From: Palaemon carinicauda
Lineage: Eukaryota; Arthropoda; Malacostraca; Decapoda; Palaemonidae
Length of the DNA: 64,000 nt
Assembly: GCF_036898095.1 (NCBI RefSeq)
Contig: NC_090746.1
Span: 50,158,096-50,222,095 of the forward strand
Direction of reading: 5' to 3'
A model generated the notes under the pieces. That model did no database searches. It saw only the letters and a program-made list of their open reading frames with translations, and was not told the DNA's origin. The position numbers and the translations under genes are program-made. Positions 22,059-33,420 of this stretch are shown here, one piece after another. Position 1 is the stretch's first letter. Every line of letters begins with the position of its first letter.

Positions 22059-24746
22059 ATGAGTGAAAAACTTCATATTCGTGTATGTGCGAGTGATGTA
22101 TGCAAGGTGAGGTTACCGAAAGTGTCGGTTGACCCTCACACAGTTTGTATGGGTTGCAGGGGGTTTGAATGTGCACTAGATAATAGGTGCAAGGAATGCG
22201 AGGGTTTAAATGAAGATGATTGGTTAGCTATGAAGCGCTATGTGCGCAAACTAGAACTCGATAGAGTTAGGAGAGCTAAATCAAAGTCAAAGTCTGCTAG
22301 TGAAGTTAGTTTAGATTTTTCTATTGACCCTTTAATTGTTTCCTCTTTGGAAGTTATTCCTTCCCCTAAGGTAGTAACTCCTGCTCCTTCTACAGGATCT
22401 GCGCCTGCGGATGACCCTCGGTATGCCAGGATGGCTGCTGAGTTGGAGGCCATTAAAGCACAACTTGCGGCCTTTAAAGGTAAGGGTGAAAGTGGTATTA
22501 GTGCTTGTGAAAGTGCAGTGGAGGTGGCGGCTGATCGAACCTGTCATACCCCTAGGTCAAGACCTTTACCAAGCTTCCAGGACCAAGGGAGAAGGTACGT
22601 CGACAGCCGAAAGGGGGTGAGAGGTGCTTATCCTTGGTCAGATAGTAATGTTGCGACCTCCCAGGCTGCTCTTGACCGCTGTAGAAAAGGCTTGTCGGAT
22701 ACGTTAGTGTCTTCACCTGATCCTTCTCCCAGACGCAAGTGGCAATACGAATCGTCAAGACCGACGAAGAGAAGGTGGGACCGGGATGTGCAGTCTCGCT
22801 CTCCCTCTCCCGGTTCGAGTAGCCGAGAACCTGAATCTTCTGAGGACGACTTCGATGTTGTTCCTGCTAAGAGGACGAAACCGAGAGTCCTTAACCCAGT
22901 TAAGCCTGCTAAAATTCCTGCTTCTGCTACCAGCGCTCCCAAACAGCCGCCTCCTTCGGAACCGCGAGAACCAGCAGAAGTTACTAAAGCTTTCATGGCT
23001 GTTATGCAGGAACAGCTTTCAGCCACCCTCCTTCCCAGTCCGACAGACGTATGGATGTCTCTTTACTGGTTAAGAGATCGTCTTCTAGGAGGGAACGAAG
23101 TGCCTCTCCAAGGGAACCTCTACGCACTTCGTCGGCCGTACGACACCGCACTCCCTCTTTATCGGCTCGGCGCCAGGACGTTACTTCCTCTTGCTCTCGG
23201 AGCCAGGACGATACTGCCTCTCGCCCTCGGCCCCAGGACGATTCCGCCTCTCGCTCAAAGCTCCAGGACGATTCCGCCTCTCGCTCGAAGCTGCAGGACG
23301 ATTCCGCCTCTCGCTCGAAGCTCCAGGACGATTCCGCCTCTCGCTCGAAGCTGCAGGACGATTCCGCCTCTCGCTCGAAGCTCCAGGACGATTCCGCCTC
23401 TCGCTCGAAGCTGCAGGACGATTCCGCCTCTCGCTCGAAGCTCCAGGACGATTCCGCCTCTCGCTCGAAGCTGCAGGACGATTCCGCCTCTCGCTCGAAG
23501 CTCCAGGACGATTCCGCCTCTCGCTCGAAGCTCCAGGACGATTCCGCCTCTCGCTCGAAGCGTTTAGGCAGCAGGACGAATGCAGTCTGCCTTATTACGA
23601 CGAATGCAGCCTGCCTTATCATGACGATACCGCTTCTCGTCAACAGGACGATACCTCTTCTCGCCACCTGGACGATAGCAGCGCTCGGCACCAGGACGAC
23701 ACCTACGCTCGGCGCCAGGACGCAAGCAGCTCTCGGTGCCAGGCTGCTTGCAGCCCCTTTCTTCAAGATGTAGACCCTGATCAGGACCTCGATGATGTAT
23801 CGGAAGTGGAAGAGAAACTTACCGACTCTGCTAGCGACTATAAGGTTCTGTCTCGCTCCCTTTTGGAACTATATGGGGAGGAATTCTAACCTTCGGCTCC
23901 TCGTTCTCCTCAGTTGGAGTTCACCAGGAAGAAGGCTACGAAGCATTCAGCCTTCATCAAAATGAAGCTTTCAATTTCTGCCAGGAAAGCACTCGCTAAG
24001 GTGGGTGATTGGATGAAGGAGCGGAGGCAAGCGGTTAAGACCACCTTTTCTTTCCCACCATCTCGGCTCGCTTCCAAAGCTGGTATGTGGTATGAGACGG
24101 GGGAACCATTGGGTGTAGGAGTGCCTGCCTCCTCCCAAGGTGACTTCTCTGGTCTTGTGGACTCGGCAAGAAGACATGCTCTGAACTCTGCCAAGGTGAT
24201 GTGGTCCATGTCGGAACTTGATCACCTCGTCAAGGGAATTTTCAGGGTTTTCGAGGTCTTTAGATTCTTAGACTGGTCTCTCGGGACTCTGGCCAGGAAG
24301 ACAGAACTTCTGGAAGGCACAAAGGATCTGACGAGTATCATGTTCTGCATGGACAAAGCTCTAAGGGATGGGGCTAATGAGTTGGCTTCCCTTTTCTCAG
24401 CAGGGTCTTGAAGATGAGGGCCCTGTTGTGCTCTTTCACCTCTAGGTCGGTGACTGTTGCCCAGAAGTCGGAGCTGCTTTACGCCCCTCTGTCACACCAT
24501 CTCTTTCCCGAAGCTCTGGTCAGAGATATCTCCCTTTCTCTGGCACAAAAGGCTACTCAGTACCTTTTATCTCGGTCTGCTAGAAAGCCTTTGCCTGTCG
24601 CTCCTGCTCCTCTGAAGAAGGAAGAGAGGAAGTTCCAGCAGCCCTTTCAGAGTAGGGCTTCCTCGAGAGCGGATTTCAGGGGGAGAAGACAAGAGTCAGG
24701 GCCAAGGACCAGCAGAGGTTCGTTTAGGCCCCGATCCAAGAAATGA
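22059..24746 (+). pseudogene. gag-like protein of element E
   Basis: The start at 22059 (ATGAGTGAAAAAC) is chosen because it opens a Cys-rich N-terminal domain (residues about 8-48: CASDVC, CMGC, CKEC), a likely zinc-binding fold. A basic helical stretch follows, then a long Ser/Asp/Arg-rich region. The frame shifts near 23050 into an SR-like frame, then shifts again after the 30-bp repeat array near 23567. After a stop at 23887-23889 the same frame continues through 24411 with a helical capsid-like part (MWYETGEPLGVGVPASSQ). The last segment (24408-24746) is basic and ends in RGSFRPRSKK. It is presumed to be the structural protein. Confidence 0.7.
23233..23561 (+). repeat. 30-bp tandem array inside gag of E
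   Basis: About eleven near-identical 30-bp units based on CAGGACGATTCCGCCTCTCG plus CTCGAAGCTC, with alternate units differing by C or G in CTCCAG/CTGCAG, so the higher-order period is 60 bp. In the likely gag frame each unit encodes LQDDSASRSK. Because 30 is divisible by 3 and the unit has no stops, all three forward frames stay open. Diverged units flank it (23175-23232 and about 23630-23740). Confidence 0.93.
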
Positions 24747-24747
24747 G

Positions 24748-25569
24748 ATGGAAGTCCTCCAGACAACAGTAGGGGCAAGACTGTCACGTTTTTGGCAGTC
24801 TTGGAAAAGGAGAGGGGTGGACACCTGGTCCCTCTCGGTCATCAAGGAAGATTACAAGATCCCCTTTTTAAAGAAGCCTCCTCTCTCGGATACTCCCTTA
24901 GCCTTAGTGGCGCAGTACGCCGACACGGGGAAACAAGAGGCTCTTCTGGAGCTAGTCGACCAGATGTTGGTCAAGGGAGCAATAGAGCCAGTTCTGGACC
25001 TTGCCTCCCCAGGCTTTTACAATCACCTGTTTCTGGTTCCCAAGAACTCGGGTGGAGGGAGACCAGTCCTAGATGTCAGCTCTCTGAACACCTTCGTGGA
25101 GAAAACAAAGTTCTCCATGGAGACGACTCAGTCCGTGCTGGCAGCAGTTCGTCCAGGCGACTGGATGGTATCTCTCGACCTGCAGGACGTCTATTTTCAT
25201 GTCCCCATTCATCCAACTTCAAGGAAATATCTGAGATTTGTGATTCAGGGCAAGTGCTTTCAATTCAGGGCACTTTGCTTCGGTCTCAGCATGGCTCCTC
25301 AAGTTTTCACCAGGCTTATGGCGAACGTGGCAGGCTGGTTACATCAGGAGGGGATAAGGGTATCCTTTTATCTGGACAACTGGTTGATCCGATCACAGTC
25401 GAAAGAAAAATGTCTGGAGGACCTACAGAAGACGTATACAATGACTCGGGACCTGGGACTCATCATCAACAGGGAGAAGTCTCAGACCGAGCCGAATCAG
25501 ACTATTCTCTATTTGGGGATAGTTCTGAATTCGGTTCTTTTTTGGGCTTCTCCCTCCCAGGAAAGGTAG
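24748..25569 (+). CDS. Reverse transcriptase of element E, YLDN active site
   Basis: A 273-residue open reading of the DIRS RT domain. In order: VGARLSRFWQSWKRRGVD, ALLELVDQMLVKGAIEPV, FYNHLFLVPKNSGGGRPVLD, MVSLDLQDVYFHVPIHP (first catalytic Asp), FRALCFGLSMAPQVFTRLM, then VSFYLDNWLIRS, where the family normally has YLDD. The third catalytic aspartate is therefore Asn (codon AAC at about 25378). The thumb has TILYLGIVLNS. The reading stops at 25567-25569 where other copies continue into RNase H. It would copy element RNA if active; the Asn predicts loss of activity. Confidence 0.88.
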   Translation: MEVLQTTVGARLSRFWQSWKRRGVDTWSLSVIKEDYKIPFLKKPPLSDTPLALVAQYADTGKQEALLELVDQMLVKGAIEPVLDLASPGFYNHLFLVPKNSGGGRPVLDVSSLNTFVEKTKFSMETTQSVLAAVRPGDWMVSLDLQDVYFHVPIHPTSRKYLRFVIQGKCFQFRALCFGLSMAPQVFTRLMANVAGWLHQEGIRVSFYLDNWLIRSQSKEKCLEDLQKTYTMTRDLGLIINREKSQTEPNQTILYLGIVLNSVLFWASPSQER

Positions 25570-26560
25570 ACCAGGTGCCTAGAGAAAGTCAGAGAATTTT
25601 TAAAGAAGCAGGAATGCTCAGCGAAGGAGTGAATGAGTTTGCTGGGAACTCTATCCTCCCTAGAGCAGTTTGTCTCGTTGGGGAGACTGCACCTAAGACC
25701 TCTGCAACACTTCCTCGCAAAGGTATGGAATAGGAAGACCCAGGAGGACTCCTTTTCCTTTCCCATTCCGACAGAGATCAAGGATCTTTTGATGTGGTGG
25801 CTGGACCCAGCTCTGTTAGGAGAAGGGATCTCCCTGTACAAGAAGAACCCTGACCTAGTGAGTGTCATTCTCAGACGCGTCGGAGTCAGGCTGGGGAGCA
25901 ACACTAGGGAACAAGGAGGTCTCAGGCATTTGGGAAGGAAGTCAGGTCAGTTGGCATATCAACAGGAAGGAGTTGATGGCCATTTTATTGGGGCTAAAGG
26001 CCTTCGAAACCTCGGTGTCAGGGAAGACTGTGGAGATCAACTCAGACAACACCACAGCTCTCGCGTACATCAGGAAACAAGGGGAACTCACTCCCTCTCT
26101 CTGTTCAGAACAGCAAGAGAGCTTCTTCTTTGGCCGAGCGAGAACAGGACTCAGCTGTTGACGAGGTTTGTTCAAGGGCAAAGAAACATCAGGGCAGACA
26201 TGCTCAGCAGGAAGGGACAAGTTCTTCCCACAGGATGGACTCTCAACCCGCAAGTCTGTCAGAGCCTCTGGAAGTTGTGGGGCAGACCTGTAATAGACCT
26301 TTTCGCCTCCAACTTGACAAGAGGATCCCCAACTACTGCTCCCTAGTCCCGGACGAGGAAGCGGTAGCAGTGGACGCCTTCTTGATGGATTGGACGGGGA
26401 TGGACATGCATGCGTTTCCCCCGTTCAAGATAATCAATCTGGTCGTCAGGAAATTCGCTCTCCTCGATTCGGGACGAATAATCCTAGTGGCTCCGTGAAG
26501 GGAATGGTTCACGGAAGTGGTGGGCATGCTGATGGACTTCCCAAGAAGACTCCCGGCAAG
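25570..26560 (+). pseudogene. RNase H and methyltransferase-like region of E
   Basis: It continues the pol polyprotein across frame changes. The RT thumb end is at 25633-25735 (LSSLEQFVSLGRLHLRPLQ). RNase H is open at 25862-26161: MSFSDASESGWGATLGNKE, INRKELMAILLGLKAF, VEINSDNTTALAYIRKQG. Another frame has LTRFVQGQRNIRADMLSRKG. The methyltransferase-like part has VIDLFASN, then from about 26320 NYCSLVPDEEA and MDMHAFPPFKIINLVV. A TGA at 26496-26498 (VAP then stop then REWFTE) interrupts the last part. Confidence 0.78.
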
Positions 26561-27696
26561 TCCAGATCTTCTCAGACAGCCCCACTTCGAGAGTTATCAT
26601 CAAAACCCCCTCGCTCTCAAACTGACTGCCTTCAGACTGTCGAGAAGCTTGTCAGATCTCGAGGCTTTTCGGCATAAGCGGCCAAAGCTATCGCCAGAGC
26701 AAGGAGGATCTCTTCACAAAGAGTCTACCAATCTAAGTGGGAGACCTTTAGAGCTTGGTGCAGGCGGCACAAGATTTCCTCGACCACTACCTCTGAGCCA
26801 GATTGCAGACTTTTTATTGTACCTCAGGCGGATGCTAAGCTGGCTGTATCTACCATCAAAGGATACAGGAGTATGCTCTCGACCGTCTTTAGGCATAGAG
26901 GCCTAGAGTTGTCCCAAAATAAAGATTTGCAGGACCTCATTAGGTCTTTTGAGACGACAAAACAGGTACAATTAAGACCCCCATCTTGGAACCTGGATGT
27001 GGTGTTTAAGTTTCTGTGCTCCAAGAAATTTGAACCTATCTCACAAGCCTCTCTTCGAGATGTAACGAAGAAAACCCTCTTCCTTATGACTCTAGCGACT
27101 GCCAAAAGGGTCAGTGAGGTCCAGGCAATTGAGAAGCGGGTAGGCTTCAATCAGAATGGAGCGGTTGGTGCCTTAAGGTTCGACTTTCTCGCCAAGAACG
27201 AGAACCCTTCGAAACCCTGGCCTAGGACGTTTGAGGTCCCTAACCTCACAAACCTAGTGGGTCAAGAGCAGGAAAGACTCCTCTGCCCAGTTAGGGCCCT
27301 TAAAGCTTATTTGGCTCACACTAAGAACGTGAGAGGTGCATCCAGCTCGTTATGGTGTTCAGTGAAGAATCCACAAAAACCCCTGTCAAAGAATGCTTTG
27401 TCCTTATTCTGAGGGAAACTATTAGGGAAGCCCACCTCTTATGTGAGGAGGAACACTTCGCCCTGTTGAAAGTACGGGCTCACAAAGTGAGAGCCATTAC
27501 TACCTCACTGGTATATCAGAAAAATATGTCAGTTAGGCAAATCATGGACGCAACGTTCTGGAGGAACAACTCTGTCTTCGCTTCTCATTACCTCAGAGAG
27601 GTGAGAGTAGACTATGACAAGTGTTATACCTTGGGCCCATACGTAGCTGCGGCTTCTGTATTAGGCAAAGGAGTTACTACCCCCACTCAACGTTAG
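26560..27696 (+). pseudogene. Tyrosine recombinase of element E
   Basis: The YR frame starts within the end of the methyltransferase-like frame (about 26560), an overlap typical of DIRS. The N-terminal part reads DCLQTVEKLVRSRGFSA, a TAA at 26675-26677, then AIARARRISSQRVYQSKWE. From 26873 it is open to 27412: LRPPSWNLDVVFKFL, Arg in LATAKRVSEVQAI, and the box LLCPVRALKAYLAH. A one-base deletion near 27405 shifts it to the frame 27352-27696, with HxxR in AHKVRAITTS and Tyr in FASHYLREV. All catalytic residues are encoded. This is the integration enzyme. Confidence 0.83.
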
Positions 27697-28205
27697 TTTG
27701 TATGCATGTATGAGGGTTTGTGTTTTTATGGTTGTCTGAGGACTTTGTCTGGTGGTACGGTTCCCTCAGTCTAGATAGATAGTTTATATCTATTCTGCAA
27801 GGTTAGGTGGTTAGTTTTAGTAAGGTTGCAGGTTTTTTATTATATGGGGCAAAGGTAGTTTCTGAAGTCTAGTCAAGTTGTTGGTCTTACCCCTTTGACA
27901 AACTCGATTGAGTTGTGTGCAGCATAGTAGGTCTACTCCTGGCTGAACACTCCTAAGGGAAAGCGACTCTAGTGGCAGTAACCTTTGAAGTCGGCTACCT
28001 TAGCAGGTAAGGAATCAAGGTGTTTTTTCTCCTACACTCTTTTGTTGTTTCCCCAACGATGTTTACTGTCTGTTTCCCTCCTCCAAATGTGTGAATCAGC
28101 TATATATATATAACTGCCAGGCAAGTACTATTCATAAAAATGGAGTTTTTATGATAAAACAAAGTTTTATGAATACTTACCTGGCAGGTATATATATATT
28201 TTTAA
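27697..28205 (+). repeat. 3' noncoding region and internal complementary region of E
   Basis: 27697-28095 is noncoding and contains CTACCTTAGCAGGTAAGG at about 27998, a strong splice-donor-like match that recurs at the same place in other copies. The internal complementary region (28098-28205) holds two opposed copies of the terminal motif: AACTGCCAGGCAAGTACTAT and, after about 45 bases, TACTTACCTGGCAGGTATAT. Its reverse complement equals the right end joined to the left end. Confidence 0.78.
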
Positions 28206-28241
28206 GCCCACCCACCTTCCCTCAGGAGACAGGTCAGGCAA

Positions 28242-28450
28242 AGATGATCTGAGGAACAGAAAACGGGAATGATTCCAAGTACCACCCTGTAAGGGTTGTT
28301 AACCACCTAACCGCACAACCACCACAAGGCGGTTGCCGCGATTTTTGAATAAATTCTACCGAAAGTCAGAGACTAAGCTATATATATAGGTATATATAAC
28401 TGCCAGGTAAGTATTTATAAAACTTTGTTTTATCATAAAAACTCCATTTT
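28242..28450 (+). repeat. Right inverted terminal repeat of E
   Basis: It mirrors the left repeat (GGTTGTTAACCACCTAACCG, CCACAAGGCGGTTGCCGCG) and ends with the outer tail TTTATCATAAAAACTCCATT. The tail is absent from the left end but found in the internal complementary region. Confidence 0.85.
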
Positions 28451-28515
28451 GCGTAATTGTTTATATAAGAGAACCATTAGTATCTCACATTTGTGTTTTG
28501 GGAGCTAAGTAACAT

Positions 28516-28705
28516 AACTTTGTTCCGACACTCTACAGACCTTATGTTACTTTTTAGGGGTTATTTTTAGGTGAAGCTGGAAGACTAGCCATTAAGACTT
28601 TTAAGCAAGGTGGCAACTACCCAAACCACTAGGTAGTGAAAAGTAGTGGGGGTTGCCAGCTACCCCTCTCACTCACACACCAGTGAAACCAAGTCACTTT
28701 TTTCT
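28516..28705 (+). repeat. Left inverted terminal repeat of B
   Basis: It contains AGCTGGAAGACTAGCCATTA and CTACCCCTCTCACTCACACA, which are the reverse complements of sequences at 37856-38000. Confidence 0.8.
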
Positions 28706-31550
28706 TTTGGCTTGGAGAACGGATGTGTTCATTCTCTGCTCTCAGATTCTTTTTCTTTTCAGGTGTGTGTGTTCCTTCTTCTGTGGCCTCATGCAGACTT
28801 GTCCAAGGCCTGTCTCCTGCAGGTGCTGTTATTGATGCTCTGGCTGTCTGCGAGGCCCACCTCTCGCCTTCTCCTGCTCCTGCTAGTCTTGCGTGCCAAC
28901 AAGACCAGCGCGCCCACTCGCTTCCCCAACAACGAACTTCTGCTGATGAGAAGACCTCACGCCATTCTCGGATCTCTTCATCCTTCAGGGACTGTAAACC
29001 TCTACGCACGCTCAGACCTTTGTCCTCGCCCTCTCTCAGACCTTTGTCCTCGCCCTCTCTCAGGCAGCTCTCTAATTCCCAAGACTGACTATCTTTTTGC
29101 AATTCTCTTGCTCGTGATTGCCGCTTCTCTCGTGATCGTCACTGGCCTTCTCGTCCTTGTCACTCAACATCGTGAACATCTTGTGATCGTTGTCCACTTG
29201 CTTGCTCGCAATCGGCTCTCACCTACTGGACGCTCTACTTCTGCCCGCGTTTCTCCTGTTCGTGATCGCTGTTCTCCAGCATGCTTCTCATCAGCTCGCC
29301 CTTCACCAGCGCGGATTCCTATAACGTGTCGTTCGCCATCTCGCCCTTTGCCTAGACAATCTCCTGCCAGACGACACTCACCTGCCCAGTGTTCCCCAGC
29401 GCCACTCTTCATCTCGCCGCTTGCCATCATCATTCTCCACCCTGTCGAAGGTATCTGAGACCTACCCTGCGTTCTCCACCGAGCTCTCCATTTCTCGCTC
29501 GTGGAATTAAAGTCCCTACGCACGATTTTCATTCTTTTGTGTGCGCTTCACACGCTCCGGCGAGCACCACGCGCTTCTGCCAGTAATCAAGGTCCGGCAC
29601 CCCAACAACCCAGCAGAGAGGTTGTAGCAGTATTGAAGCAGCCTACACCATGTCAGGCTTTGCCAGAAAGAGGCATATGGCCTATTCCCTTTCCCAAAGG
29701 GTTCATTGAACCACCAATAAGTTCTCTGGTGTTCCCATCTCCCCAGATCACTCCAGGAAGACATGCAGATGCCTGTGCTGATTGATCAAGGTAAGCAACC
29801 TTCCCCTCAGTTCCAGGTACTGAGGCAGCGTTCCCCAAGGAGGCGATCTCTACCACCTGGCCTCCCCAAGGACACCCTGAACTCGTCAACTGTGGGGAAG
29901 CCACCTTTATAGTTTGACACCTTGGTCGAAGCCATCAGGCAGGCAGTGGTTGACACAACTCCAAGGTCAGAGGTACGTGCCTCCAACACAATCTCCTTAG
30001 CAGAGGTCGGAAGTAGCTTCTACCTCAAGGATTCCTTTAGAGAAGTCGTTGTCCTTCTCTTCTGCTTTTTCAATGGACCCTAGGAGGAGACCCGTTGCTA
30101 GCAAGACCCCGTAGCCCCCCATGGTTATCTCGCCCATTGGAAGACTATGTGGAGCTGCGAGGGGAGGTGCCAGGATTCAGCAGGACTTCTCTCACCTAGA
30201 GTTTACACCGGTCCTTACCATGAAGCAGAAGAAGAGGCCGAAGCCGACCCCTTTTTGTGCTGGTCTACAACATCCTTGTTCGAGCAGAGGCTTAGGATCT
30301 CCTCGGGAGATCTCGCTTTTGCCCTACTTCAGACCCTCTGCTATACAGGTTGTGCCACAGGAACTCCGACCTGTCTCCAGACCACCACCAGAGGACGAGG
30401 AACCTTCTGAAAGAGAGGTTCAGATCTCGGAACGCCAGGGACCTTCCAGACCTTCTCTGCTGGAGGAATACCTGCTGTCTCGCAGAGAGTCTAAGGACGC
30501 CAAGACGGTTCCCAAGAACTCCAAGGCATGCGTAGCTCTCTTGTAAGAGAGATATGAGATCTTCACCAGTAGCAGGAGTGTCTCCAAGCCACATTACTGC
30601 AGGTGATGACCTCAACCCACCCCTGGCTCCTGTGGGTGATATTGTAGCTTAGAGGTGGATGATGACATGGACTCAGAAGGTGACTACCTCCCTAGGGCTG
30701 CTAATTCTAAGTTCTACTCTGAAGCTGAGCAAAGACAGTCAGAATACGCCCTCTGGCAAGTCCTAGCCTGCATGAGGGCCATGAGTGGGTTGGATAACCC
30801 TGAGACAGCTCCTCAAGAAAGGTAGGACATGGTCTTGGACCATGTATATGGTACCCAACGACCACCTAAGGCAAGTGCAGCCCTACCCTGATCTAAGGGA
30901 CTGACAGAAGCCAGGAAGAAGGCATTTTCTAATATCACTGATTCCTCTAGCTCTCTTCAAGCAGGCTCGTCCTCCAAACTCCTCTCCCTTCTCTTTATCC
31001 AGCAGAGGAGATACTATGAGGTCACGGACGAGCCCCTTCCGGCTTTACCTGAAGATCCATCTGTAGAGGCTCTCTTAAGGGGTATCCCAATCGAGAAGCT
31101 TTCTGGGCTCTCAATTTTGTTTTCTGTGTCTTAGATCCTTAGCATGGAGAAGTTGGCAAAGTATGCCATGCAGGCTACTTCATGGCTTGCTTTATGGTTG
31201 GGATCACTGGGCCATCTTGTTAGAACCGAGGATTGGTCCAAGGAATCTACAAGTAGGTCTATGGAAACCTTTTCCGTGTCCCCTCTCAGCAGGTTGTCAA
31301 CATATGGGCAAACACAATTCTTAAGAGGCTGGGTGCTGTGATTGAGAGGTTCCACAGGCATGTTCCTAAGTCTGAGATCAAAGGCTCAGAAACTTCACCC
31401 TTGACGACTGAGCGCTGTTTAAGCTGGAGGAGATCAAGAGGGTGAATGAGCATTGGAAGAAATCCACCAATGACTCCCTTCTCCACAGCGCCTTAACATT
31501 CAGGTCCTATGGTAAGATACCTACACCTATCAGAAAACAGCCGCAATCCG
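28706..31550 (+). pseudogene. gag-like region of element B
   Basis: It aligns with gag of A. 28646-29458 is open but low in complexity, Arg/Ser/Pro-rich toward its end (RVSPVRDRCSPACFSSARPS). 30121-30546 matches A 2037-2500, with VPQELRPVSRPPPEDEEPSE against the A version. 31144-31341 holds the capsid-like MEKLAKYAMQATSWLALWLG. Stops and frame changes are frequent. Confidence 0.65.
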
Positions 31551-31679
31551 CCTAACCCTCAACCAGCAGGCCAGCAGGGTCCTCTAAGGTGTCGAAGCAG
31601 CCCTTTCCTGCCAAAGATCTAAAGGGCTGCAAACCATCCAGAGGAGGAAAGGGTGGTAAGGTAAGTGGCAGAGGCCATT

Positions 31680-32700
31680 CCCACTAGGGAGGGAAATCCT
31701 CTCACCTGCCCACCAGTGGGGGGATACCTACATCGCCGTTGGCAGAGATTGCTGCAGCACGGGGCCGATCCTTGGACAGTCTCCGTGATTTGCTAAAGGT
31801 ATCGCATCCCGTTCATTCAATCTCTCCCTCCACTAATTCAGGATCCAGTTCCATCAAGCTCCTACACAAAGGGATCCGCAAATCAGCTGGCCCTCCGGGC
31901 TGAAGTCCAGACCATGATGGAGAAGGGTGGTCTCCAAGAGGTCCTCAATGGCTCCCCAGGTTTCTTCAGTCTACTCTTTCTTGAGATAAAGGCATCTGGA
32001 GGCTGGAGACCAGTCATCAATCTATCGGCTTTGAACAAGTTTGTTCTTCAGACTTCCTTCAGGAAGGAGACAGCAGACATGGTCATACAATGGTAAGACC
32101 ACAGGACTTTACATGCACTCTGGATCTCAAGGACACATTCTTCTAGATCTCAATCCATCTGTCTTCAAGGAAGTATCTTCGGATCTTTCATAAGAACAAG
32201 CAATAGCAGTTCAAGGTGCTATATTTCGGTCTTTCCACAGCACCCCAGGTCTTTACGGGATCATTCACCCTAGTGTCATCTTGGGCTCACAGGATCGGCA
32301 TTCATCTCCTAAGATACTTCGATGACTGGCTGATTCTAGCATACTCGGTTGTGAACCACCACCTTCAACACGGAGACAGACTGCTCGAGATTTGTCAGGA
32401 TCTGGGGATCCTGATAACCCTCAAAGTCATCCTTGTTCCCCTCTCAAAGACTGGTATACCTACTTATGATTATAGACACCAACTTACAAAAGATTTTCCC
32501 CTCAGACGACAGAGTACACAGGCTGTGGGAGGTAGCAAGCTCGTTCTTCAGATGAGAAGAACTTCCAGCCCAGAAGTGTTTGTGTTTTCTAGGTCAACTA
32601 GCATCCCTGGTTTGTCTAGTGCCCATCTGCAACCTCAGAATTTGATCTCTTCAGTGGTGGCTGAAATCCAGGTGGAGTCAACAAATCGGTTTCCTTGATA
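31680..32700 (+). pseudogene. Reverse transcriptase of element B
   Basis: RT motifs in order across frames: YRIPFIQSLPPLIQDPV near 31800, FFSLLFLEIKASGGWRPVI (31914-32096), a damaged DLKDTFF region near 32120-32160, FGLSTAPQVFTGSFTLV and the active site LLRYFDDWLILA (32216-32370). Both aspartates of YxDD are kept. Stops follow soon after, for example TGGTAA near 32092. Confidence 0.75.
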
Positions 32701-33420
32701 TGTGTGTTCCCATGGAACAGGAGCAACTGACATATCTTCAGTGGTGGGAGACAGACAAGAACCTCTGCAGAGGGACAGACCTTCTCGTCCCCCTCCCCCC
32801 ACAGAATTAATGCTCTACACAGATGCATCAAGAGAAGGGTGGGGGCCCCACATGCTGCACCACAAGGCCTCAGGGCTGTGGTTTGAATCCGAAAGGTACC
32901 AGCACATAAATCTCTTAGAGATGAGGGCAGTATTTCTATCCCTCCTGGCAGGTCACTCTGTGGTGTTGATGAGCGACAACACCACAGTAGTGGCTTACGT
33001 AAACAAACAAGTTGGTACCTTTTCACAGCTCCTATGCCATCTAGCAGTAGAGATGTTAAGATAGACATCAGAAAATTCGGTGTCCCTATCAATTCGTTTC
33101 ATTCCAGACAAGGGGAATGTGTTCGCAGGCAATCTGAGCAGAGTAACTCAGATAGTGGGCTCCGGATGGTCTTTGAATCATCTGATAGCCAACAAAGTTC
33201 TGGCTATGGGGTTCCCCGACTGTGGATCCGTTCACTACGTCCCTGAACATCAGGCTCCCGTTCTACTGTTACTTAGTCCCGGATCCTCAGGCTCTCTAGC
33301 AAGATGCATTCTAACAATGGTGGGACAACATTGGTGTGTACGCCTTTCCCCCATTCTGTCTGATGCGAATGGTGCTCAACAAGACCAGAGCATCCAACAA
33401 TTTTCATGACGCTCATAGCT
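32700..33420 (+). pseudogene. RNase H and methyltransferase-like region of element B
   Basis: RNase H (32702-33064): ELMLYTDASREGWGPHML, INLLEMRAVFLSLLAGHS, VLMSDNTTVVAYVNKQVG. The usual segment between LSL and LAGHS is shorter than in A by a few residues. From 33080: IRFIPDKGNVFAGNLSR, then a degraded methyltransferase-like segment ending VYAFPPFCLMRMVLNKTRAS near 33336-33390. Confidence 0.72.

Larger units (their letters stand above)
21721..28450 (+). mobile_element. DIRS-like YR retrotransposon E, most complete copy
   Basis: A 6.7-kb element with inverted terminal repeats (21721-21899 and 28242-28450), an internal complementary region (28098-28205), and gag, RT, RNase H, methyltransferase-like and YR in order. 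The terminal motif here is TACTTACCTGGCAGTTATAT, so it is a different family from C and D, which end in the CCGGTGA motif. Coding frames are interrupted only by a handful of stops and single-base frame changes, making it the youngest-looking copy. Confidence 0.88.

Noticed and set aside
23233..23561. CRISPR-like regular repeat
   Set aside because: Units are directly adjacent, with no spacers, in a eukaryotic coding region.
23002..23766. Long minus-strand ORF of Glu-Arg-Ala-Glu-Ser repeats
   Set aside because: It is the antisense shadow of the 30-bp gag array, open only because the unit has no stop in that frame.
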